Source of the DNA: Candidatus Uhrbacteria bacterium
Lineage (GTDB): Bacteria; Patescibacteriota; Patescibacteriia; UBA9934; GWF2-40-263
Direction: 5' to 3'
Length of the DNA stretch: 5,597 nucleotides
Assembly: GCA_903831335.1 (NCBI GenBank)
Contig: CAIKXH010000121.1
Location: forward strand, 1 to 5,597
The position numbers and the translations under genes were made by a program. Under the pieces are notes generated by a model. It was not told the origin of the DNA and ran no database searches. It worked only from the letters and a program-made list of their open reading frames with translations. Shown here in pieces: positions 1 through 5,597 of this stretch (position 1 is its first letter; every line of letters starts with the position of its first letter).

Positions 1-1070
1 GTGGAGGCGGTCTTGGGAGATATGTTGAGCAGCTTGTAAATGAATTACAAGCAATCGACACCAAGAACCGCTATGTTTTGTTTTTGAAAAAAGAGAATTT
101 TGATGCGTGTGTTATTACCAATCCCAACTTTGAAAAGCGTCTTGCAGATGTGCATTGGTATACCGTTGAAGAACAACTGAAAATGGGTCGAATTGTTGAT
201 CGCGAACATCTTGATATCGTCCATTTTCCCCACTGGAATGTCCCGCTTTTTATTCGAACACCATTTGTCGTCACCATTCATGATTTGATTCTTTTGGATG
301 AACCCTATTCCTCAAAGATTTCCACAAGACACCAAACGATTTTTGCGCTAAAATACTGGGGATACAAACTCGTTCTTTCGCACGCGATTGCGCGTGCAAA
401 AAAAGTGATCGCTGTGTCACACGCAACCGCAAATTCCATTTTGCATCATGTGGAAGGAGTGGCAGAAAAAAAGATTGAAGTGGTGTATGAGGGTATTACA
501 CCTTTACCTACATCCGCATGCATCTTACCCCCACCACCATGCGATTATCTTTTGTATGTTGGGAACGCCTATCCGCACAAAAACCTTGAGCGGCTACTCG
601 ACGCCTTCAAAAAGATTCAGACAAATCACCCGGAAATAAAACTGATTTTAGCTGGGCATGAATCCGCATTTTATAAACGCCTGCTTGAGCACGTTCCAAC
701 CAATGTTGAGCTCATAAAAAATCCAACAGACACAGAATTGGGCGAACTCTATTGCAATGCCCTTTTGTACGTTTATCCATCACGCGTGGAAGGCTTTGGT
801 CTTCCACCACTAGAAGCAATGAGTGCTCGTGTCCCAGTGGCTGCCTCAAATATTCCGTCTCTCAAAGAGATTCTCGGAGACGCGGCTGCCTATTTCAACC
901 CAAATGATTCACAAAACATGGCGGCGGTTTTAGGAGACATCATCGATTCGTCAAAAAAGCGGGCAGAGCTTGTTGAAAAAGGCACAGAACACATCAAGCG
1001 CTATTCGTGGAAAAAAATGGCCCTGACAATTCAAACTCTTTACGAAACGTGTGGCAAAAAAGGTTCTTAA
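1..1070 (+). CDS. Glycosyltransferase family 4 (GT-B fold), 5' end cut by window edge
   Basis: This is a retaining GT4-type glycosyltransferase that would transfer a sugar from a nucleotide-sugar donor to an envelope glycan or glycolipid on the cytoplasmic side. The frame is already open at base 3, so the true start lies upstream. The first visible residues, GGGLGRYVEQLVNEL, match the glycine-rich loop near the N-terminus of GT4 enzymes, so probably only 10-20 residues are missing. A TTG at 78 could be called as a start but would delete this loop. Numbering from base 3, visible motifs are HFPHWNVPL then TIHDLI (H93, D94) in the acceptor-side domain, SHATANSI, the donor-domain opening VGNAYPHKNLERLL (residues 186-199) and the EX7E motif EGFGLPPLE (E263, E271; bases 789-815). 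About 355 residues are visible, normal for the family. A Cys-Pro linker (ILPPPPC) joins the two domains. It ends at TAA 1068-1070, inside the next gene. Donor and acceptor cannot be told from sequence. Confidence 0.93.
   Translation, partial: GGGLGRYVEQLVNELQAIDTKNRYVLFLKKENFDACVITNPNFEKRLADVHWYTVEEQLKMGRIVDREHLDIVHFPHWNVPLFIRTPFVVTIHDLILLDEPYSSKISTRHQTIFALKYWGYKLVLSHAIARAKKVIAVSHATANSILHHVEGVAEKKIEVVYEGITPLPTSACILPPPPCDYLLYVGNAYPHKNLERLLDAFKKIQTNHPEIKLILAGHESAFYKRLLEHVPTNVELIKNPTDTELGELYCNALLYVYPSRVEGFGLPPLEAMSARVPVAASNIPSLKEILGDAAAYFNPNDSQNMAAVLGDIIDSSKKRAELVEKGTEHIKRYSWKKMALTIQTLYETCGKKGS
1051..1070 (+). promoter_or_regulatory. 20-base gene overlap with GTG start (likely translational coupling)
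   Basis: The DUF4012 gene starts at GTG 1051 while the glycosyltransferase ends at TAA 1068-1070 in another frame. No purine-rich Shine-Dalgarno sequence is visible in the 20 bases upstream (TTCAAACTCTTTACGAAAC). Initiation therefore probably depends on ribosomes already translating the upstream gene. The overlap is seen directly; the coupling is inference. Confidence 0.6.
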
Positions 1071-3780
1071 ACAATCCACTTCAGAGATTTCCTCACGAAA
1101 AAATATTTCTCGTGTGTCTTTTGAGCGTGCATTAAAAAATGCCATTCGTCGTCGCTCACTTGAAATTGAAACAACGATTTTTGATGATGCGATTCCAGAA
1201 AATTTTCGCACCATCTCAACAAACACTGCCCAAAACCCACTGGTACACCTCCAAGAATCTGCAGCACTCTCCCCTTTCATTTTAGAATTGCGCCAAGCGG
1301 TTCCATTGCCGGAAGCGATTTTGGCAGAAGAAGCCTATGAGGAAATTCGTTTGAATTTCCTCACGGAAGGAATGAAACAAGATCATCCAACTATCATGGA
1401 TACATCCCATGATCTTGAACTCTCGAGAGAAGATCTGGAGGGACAACTCAATCGTCACACAAGAGAAACGATTCTTTCACACTCTCTTCCAGCCGCAAGA
1501 AAAGAAGCATCCCACAGATGGTTTGCAAGAAACTGGATGACAAGACCAAAGGTGCATCCTGAAATGATGCCATTGCAGATTCAAAAAACAGAGGCTGTTT
1601 CTTTCAATGCATTTGAACCAAAACAGCTTCCCATTGATATTTTGACCTATTTTGATTTACCAGAAGAAGAATCTGCAACAGAAGAAGACTCAGAAAATCT
1701 TGTAGAGCTAAGTGACTTATTTGATGTCTCAGAGATTCCAGAAATAGAATCAGATGAGCAACCAAAACGTGCGTGGATCCCTTCTTTTGATTTCTTCTTC
1801 ATGCCAAACGGTTGGCAACGCAGCATTGCTGTATTCGTATTACTTTCATTTCTTTTTGTTTTGCCAATCCATGCCATGCAGGTATTGAATCAATTGCGAG
1901 ATGCAAAATCTGGTGCAGAAGCAAATGGTCTGCAAGCCCTTCAGAGTCTTAAAGATGCAACCGGAACAAACCTTGTTCAAAACCCAAATGAAGCTCGCAC
2001 ACACTTTAATGCCGCAAGTACAGAATTCGGAAAAGCAAAAGAAAATATTGATGCCTTAGGCACAGGAATCACACTTCTTCTTTCAAATCTGGCACCAACA
2101 CAAGCCTCCTTCAAAACAAACACAGCTCTTCTCACGATTGGAACAGAACTTTCCATTGCAGGATCTCGTATTTCAGAAGGCTTTGATGCACTTCAACAAG
2201 AAATTCACCCAACCCCATCATCAAAGCTTGAACTTCTGCACCTGTATCTTGAGTCTGCCCTTCCGCATCTCATTACAGCACAAGCGGCCATGCAAGAAAT
2301 AGATGAAAACACCATCAACGAAGACCAAAGAGAGACGTATGAAAAACTTGTTTCCACACTCCCCTCTCTTGTTGCGTCCACCAAAGATTTTCTCTCACTC
2401 TCTGATGCGCTTAAACTCATTTTAGGAACCGATCAAACAAAACACTATCTTCTCATTTTTCAAAACAACACAGAGATACGCCCAACAGGTGGGTTCATGG
2501 GAAGCTTTGCAGAAATGACGGTTCATAACGGTGTCATGGAAAAGTTGAATATCCCAGGTGGTGGAACCTATGACCTTCAAGGCCAACAAAAACAATCCTT
2601 TGTTTCTCCGTGGCCACTTCAACTGCTTTCTGCAAAATGGGAATTCCAAGATGCAAACTGGTTTCCAGACTTCCGAACAAGCGCAAGACACATCATCTCC
2701 TTTTACAAAAATGCACGCGGATCCGCTGTTGATGGCGTCATCGCAATCAATGCAAATTATGTTCAAGATTTGATCGGACTTCTTGGACCTGTAGAAATGC
2801 CTGAATACGGAAGAGTTATTGATGAGCAAAACTTCTTCGCAGAAACACAAAAGATTGTGGAACTTGAATATGATAAAACGGAAAACAAACCAAAAGAATT
2901 TATCGGAGACCTCGCACCAAAATTGATTGAGAAAGCACTCCACCAATCTCCAGACACCTTTCTTACCCTTGCAGATCAATTAAACAAAGGACTTGCAAGA
3001 AAAGAAATTCAACTCTATTTTACAGACGAAACAGTTGAAAAAACAGTTCTGGAACGCGGATGGGGCGGAGAAATCAAAGCCACAGACAAAGATTACCTCA
3101 TGCTTGTTAATACAAACCTGGGTGGAGGAAAAACAGATTCTGTCATAAAAGAACACATGGATGTAGATGTACAAATTGCAAAGGACGGTGTCATCACAAA
3201 CAAAGTTACGATCACAAGAACCCACCACGGAGATCCACTAGATCTGTTCATGGGAGCAAATAACGTGAATTATCAAAGATTGTACGTTCCAAAAGGAAGC
3301 ACGCTTTTATCCGCAACAGGATTTACCATTCCATCAGGAAACTTATTTGAGACCCCAGAAGAAGATTGGATTGTGGACCCTGACCTTCAATTCGCTGATG
3401 AAAGTTTCACAATTCATGAACAAAGCGGAACCCAAATCTATGAGGAAGACGGGAAAACCGTTTTTGGAAACTGGACTCAAACAAAACCTGGTGCAACAAC
3501 AACGACAACCTATACCTACACGCTCCCATTTACGTTTTCAAAACTTCTTGATAAAAGAACTCGTGCGGAACAATTCCAAAAGTGGGTTGGAATGAGAGAA
3601 ACAGATAGTTATTCCCTTCTGCTCCAAAAACAGTCTGGAATTGTCAGTCGTGGCGTAACCGTCAAACTCCATCTCCCAGATGAATTAAATCTTCTCTGGA
3701 GCTCATCAGATCTCTTACATACAGAATTCAAAAATACACAGGATAATTTTTTCAGCGCACTGTTTGAACCCTCGATATGA
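1051..3780 (+). CDS. DUF4012 domain membrane protein, 909 aa, LCP-like candidate
   Basis: The start is GTG 1051: an in-frame TGA at 1024-1026 blocks extension upstream, and the next in-frame ATG is more than 100 codons downstream. Residues 1-257 are predicted cytoplasmic, with a basic stretch near residues 25-36 and an acidic cluster at about 205-236; I do not recognise this part. One membrane helix lies at about 258-276, and there is no cleavable signal peptide. Residues 278-450 look mostly helical. The DUF4012 hallmark follows: NNTEIRPTGGFMGSF (472-486), WFPDFRTSARHIISFY (537-552) and VDGVIAINANYVQDLIGLLG (560-579). The rest of the extracellular part runs to residue 909 and includes a Thr-rich strand, TTTTTYTYT. 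The family has no firmly established function. Motif order and position outside the membrane recall LytR-CpsA-Psr enzymes that attach glycans to wall or surface polymers; that link is inference. It overlaps the glycosyltransferase by 20 bases and the next gene by 4, so the three are probably co-transcribed. Confidence 0.92.
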   Translation: MAKKVLKQSTSEISSRKNISRVSFERALKNAIRRRSLEIETTIFDDAIPENFRTISTNTAQNPLVHLQESAALSPFILELRQAVPLPEAILAEEAYEEIRLNFLTEGMKQDHPTIMDTSHDLELSREDLEGQLNRHTRETILSHSLPAARKEASHRWFARNWMTRPKVHPEMMPLQIQKTEAVSFNAFEPKQLPIDILTYFDLPEEESATEEDSENLVELSDLFDVSEIPEIESDEQPKRAWIPSFDFFFMPNGWQRSIAVFVLLSFLFVLPIHAMQVLNQLRDAKSGAEANGLQALQSLKDATGTNLVQNPNEARTHFNAASTEFGKAKENIDALGTGITLLLSNLAPTQASFKTNTALLTIGTELSIAGSRISEGFDALQQEIHPTPSSKLELLHLYLESALPHLITAQAAMQEIDENTINEDQRETYEKLVSTLPSLVASTKDFLSLSDALKLILGTDQTKHYLLIFQNNTEIRPTGGFMGSFAEMTVHNGVMEKLNIPGGGTYDLQGQQKQSFVSPWPLQLLSAKWEFQDANWFPDFRTSARHIISFYKNARGSAVDGVIAINANYVQDLIGLLGPVEMPEYGRVIDEQNFFAETQKIVELEYDKTENKPKEFIGDLAPKLIEKALHQSPDTFLTLADQLNKGLARKEIQLYFTDETVEKTVLERGWGGEIKATDKDYLMLVNTNLGGGKTDSVIKEHMDVDVQIAKDGVITNKVTITRTHHGDPLDLFMGANNVNYQRLYVPKGSTLLSATGFTIPSGNLFETPEEDWIVDPDLQFADESFTIHEQSGTQIYEEDGKTVFGNWTQTKPGATTTTTYTYTLPFTFSKLLDKRTRAEQFQKWVGMRETDSYSLLLQKQSGIVSRGVTVKLHLPDELNLLWSSSDLLHTEFKNTQDNFFSALFEPSI
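3777..3780 (+). promoter_or_regulatory. ATGA stop/start overlap between DUF4012 gene and DUF11-like gene
   Basis: The ATG at 3777-3779 overlaps the TGA stop at 3778-3780. This is the classic four-base overlap that allows terminating ribosomes to restart. No clear Shine-Dalgarno sequence precedes it (upstream bases are CTGTTTGAACCCTCGAT). It supports co-translation of the two envelope proteins at linked levels. Confidence 0.75.
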
Positions 3781-5597
3781 TCGATGAAAGACCGCCGAAA
3801 CACAAAACCTCTGTACGTGATGTCCGAAAAGATTTGCGAGCCATCTACGAACGTGCAGATGGATCTATTCCAGATATGAGCAAACTTTCCTCAAGAAAAA
3901 AAACGGGTTTGCGCCGTTTCCTTGTTAAGGGAATTATCTTGCTCTTTCTTTTCTCTGCTGTTGCATGGTCTGGATTTTTCTTTTTTTCAAAAGGAATTCT
4001 CCAAAAACAAGATCAACTCAGTATAAATATCGATGGTCCGACTACGGTAAAAGCAGGCGAATCTGTTTCCTATATCATTCGCTATGAAAATAATGGGAAT
4101 GTTCCTATTGCAGCTCTAGAACTTACGGCAAGTCTTCCCCCTGATTTCCATCTCGTCTCTTCCACTCCAGAAGCAAATGCAAAAAATACATGGACAATCG
4201 GATCTCTGACACCAAAATCAGATGGAGTCATCACATTGAACGGAACATTTATTGCAGAAGTTCCAAGCACAGAAAAGTTGCAAGCACTCTTTACGTACAA
4301 ACCAGCAAACTTCAACTCTTCCTTCCAAACAATTAAGACACTGGATGTTCAGGTAAATGATTCTGTTCTGCAAATGACCCTGAACGGACCAAGCCAAGCT
4401 TTTCCCGGAGATGAAATCCAGTATGTGACAACCGTGAGTAGTGAACAACCCGGCGGAGCCGGGTCCGGCTCCGCCGGAAAAGATCCTGCGCAAAATATCC
4501 GCATTGTTCCAAACATTCCTCAAAACTTTTCTGTCACAGGAACAGAGCCCGCATTTGAAAACGGACAAAAATACTGGAACCTCGCTTCACTTGATCCAAA
4601 CCAACCAAAAACATTTACCGTGAAAGGTTCCTATACAGCGTCCGCTTCAGGAGATCAGACTTTCAATACACACGTCGGATTCGTTGCAGATAACACCTAT
4701 CTAAAACAAAAAGAAGCAAACACCACAACTGTCTTAGAGGGTGGATCTGTCGCATTTCATCTTGTTGTGAACGGATCAAATGCAGATCAAACAATCAACC
4801 CAGGAAAGACACTGAGAGGTTCTATTGATTACATCAATCAAGCAAAAGAATCTGCACAAGATGTTTCTTTCACTCTTTCTCTCAGCGCAACCAAGACACT
4901 TCCGATTGATTGGGCACGTGCAGATCTAAAGAGCGGAAAAAGAAGTGGTAACCAAATCGTTTGGGATAAATCTACACTTGCTTCACTCAAACTTCTTCAG
5001 CCAAATGATTCTGGAATCCTTGATTTCTCTCTTCCCCTTTCAACCACTTCCTCTACAGCAGATCAGTTCACCCTCGTGCTCACAACGCGTATAGGTTCTC
5101 TCGGAGAAACAGGATCTGAACGTTCTGTCTCAGCAACTCCTATTGTCATCACCATCAATTCTCAGGTCGCCTTCAGAACAGAAGCTCGATACTTCACAAC
5201 AGAAGGTGTTCCAATTGGTTCTGGTGCCTTGCCTCCAACCGTCGGGAAATCCACCACATACAGAGCCTACTGGAACATTTCAAATGGAACACATGATCTT
5301 TCCACCATAACGATTTCTGCAACACTTCCAGCAAACGTTATGTGGACAGGAAAAAACGCAACAGACATTGGAACCATGAATTTTAAAAGTTCCACAAGAA
5401 CTGTTACGTGGTCCATTCCAAAACTTCCAACATCTATTACACAAGCTGGCGCCTGGTTCGATGTTTCGATCAAACCTGTTGCAGCCGATGTTGGAACATC
5501 TATTCCGCTCTCAAGCTCAACAAGCTTCAGCGCAAAAGATACCGTCTCTTCTCAAACCCTTACACAAATTTCAGAAGCCCTCACTACAAACTTAACA
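3777..5597 (+). CDS. Surface protein with tandem DUF11/Ig-like domains, 3' end cut
   Basis: The frame is open from ATG 3777 to the window end, 607 codons without a stop. The start is set by the ATGA overlap with the stop of the DUF4012 gene. Residues 1-47 are a charged cytoplasmic leader containing IYERADGSIPDM (23-34). A single hydrophobic helix at about 50-70, after basic residues, anchors the protein with the C-terminus outside. At least four beta-rich repeats follow, beginning near residues 82, 199, 324 and 463. The first three share a Gly-start strand (GESVSY, GDEIQY, GKTLRG) and a later hydrophobic strand, like the DUF11 / COG1361 conserved-repeat domains of bacterial and archaeal surface proteins; the fourth is more divergent. 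Such domains are usually stalk or spacer modules; no catalytic motif was seen. Domain 2 carries a ten-residue PGGAGSGSAG insert (225-234) encoded by a GC-rich palindrome. A structural or adhesive envelope role is inferred; the missing C-terminus may hold a further functional domain. Confidence 0.9.
   Translation, partial: MIDERPPKHKTSVRDVRKDLRAIYERADGSIPDMSKLSSRKKTGLRRFLVKGIILLFLFSAVAWSGFFFFSKGILQKQDQLSINIDGPTTVKAGESVSYIIRYENNGNVPIAALELTASLPPDFHLVSSTPEANAKNTWTIGSLTPKSDGVITLNGTFIAEVPSTEKLQALFTYKPANFNSSFQTIKTLDVQVNDSVLQMTLNGPSQAFPGDEIQYVTTVSSEQPGGAGSGSAGKDPAQNIRIVPNIPQNFSVTGTEPAFENGQKYWNLASLDPNQPKTFTVKGSYTASASGDQTFNTHVGFVADNTYLKQKEANTTTVLEGGSVAFHLVVNGSNADQTINPGKTLRGSIDYINQAKESAQDVSFTLSLSATKTLPIDWARADLKSGKRSGNQIVWDKSTLASLKLLQPNDSGILDFSLPLSTTSSTADQFTLVLTTRIGSLGETGSERSVSATPIVITINSQVAFRTEARYFTTEGVPIGSGALPPTVGKSTTYRAYWNISNGTHDLSTITISATLPANVMWTGKNATDIGTMNFKSSTRTVTWSIPKLPTSITQAGAWFDVSIKPVAADVGTSIPLSSSTSFSAKDTVSSQTLTQISEALTTNLT
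4449..4478. repeat. GC-rich palindromic element inserted in frame in a coding sequence
   Basis: Two perfect 13-base inverted arms, CCGGCGGAGCCGG (4450-4462) and CCGGCTCCGCCGG (4465-4477), are separated by only GT. Each arm is itself a small palindrome (CCGGC, three bases, GCCGG), so a single long hairpin or two adjacent small hairpins can form. The thirty bases fill exactly ten codons and encode PGGAGSGSAG. The stretch has no stop in any of the six frames. It contrasts sharply with the AT-leaning flanks, and its Gly codons (GGC, GGG) differ from the usual GGA. No target-site duplication is evident and no second copy was seen in the window. It resembles in concept the Rickettsia palindromic elements that sit inside genes, but it is much shorter and I do not claim homology. 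Confidence 0.75.

Noticed and set aside
78..1070. TTG 78 as the start of the glycosyltransferase
   Set aside because: The frame is open to the left edge and encodes GGGLGRYVEQLV, a conserved N-terminal loop of GT4 enzymes, so the gene begins before the window.
1..1070. Possible foreign origin of the glycosyltransferase gene from arginine codon use
   Set aside because: By hand count AGA is rarer here (about 2 of 14 Arg codons) than in the next gene (about 14 of 35). The numbers are too small to claim transfer, and the gene overlaps its neighbour.
1094..1114. Imperfect hairpin CACGA...TCGTG just inside the start of the DUF4012 gene
   Set aside because: The stem is five base pairs plus a mismatch and three A-T pairs around an ATA loop. 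It is too weak and too common in AT-rich DNA to call a regulatory element or terminator.
1378..1417. Inverted repeats CAAGATCAT/ATGATCTTG and ATCATGG/CCATGAT in the DUF4012 gene
   Set aside because: They are short, overlapping and mutually exclusive pairings within coding sequence with no compositional break. Chance is a sufficient explanation.
2422..2979. 185-codon open frame on the - strand opposite the DUF4012 gene
   Set aside because: It lies entirely within a strongly conserved coding region, its translation is rich in Cys, Phe and Trp with no recognisable domain, and it is best explained as a shadow of the + strand codons.
3778..3870. TGA read as glycine (genetic code 25), fusing DUF4012 to downstream sequence
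   Set aside because: No in-frame TGA occurs inside any of the three genes, and Gly is served by ordinary GGN codons. The frame after this TGA soon loses coding character, while the new ATG frame encodes a sensible protein.
4449..4490. The GC-rich palindrome as a rho-independent terminator
   Set aside because: The stem is followed by AAAAGATCC rather than a run of T, and the surface-protein frame continues for more than 1 kb beyond it.

Overview
The window is wall-to-wall coding on the + strand. Three co-directional genes overlap one another and there is no intergenic DNA. Both outer genes are cut by the window edges. I read standard stops (TAA, TGA) and Gly is mostly GGA, so nothing suggests TGA recoding. 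The combination of a family 4 glycosyltransferase, a membrane protein with a DUF4012 domain, and a single-pass protein carrying tandem DUF11-like Ig-type domains is typical of Candidate Phyla Radiation (Patescibacteria) genomes. That assignment is inference from protein families; I cannot name a species.

Layout: (1) 1-1070, a GT4 glycosyltransferase lacking only its first residues; (2) 1051-3780, a 909-residue DUF4012 protein that begins at a GTG inside the end of gene 1; (3) 3777-5597, a surface protein that begins at an ATGA overlap with the stop of gene 2 and runs off the right edge after 607 codons. No RNA gene, CRISPR array, transposase, promoter or convincing terminator was seen.

How the genes may work together: the cytoplasmic GT4 enzyme would build or extend a glycan. 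The DUF4012 protein spans the membrane once and exposes a large domain whose motif order recalls LytR-CpsA-Psr (LCP) glycan-attachment enzymes. The third protein is anchored by one N-terminal helix and displays a chain of beta-sandwich domains outside. Together they suggest a cell-envelope or surface-glycoconjugate operon. The functional link is inference.

The most striking signal is a 30-base, almost purely G+C palindromic cassette at 4449-4478, sitting in frame inside the second Ig-like domain of gene 3. Removing its ten codons makes domain 2 align without gaps to domains 1 and 3. This looks like a small palindromic element that inserted into a coding sequence and was tolerated as a Gly/Ser/Ala loop.
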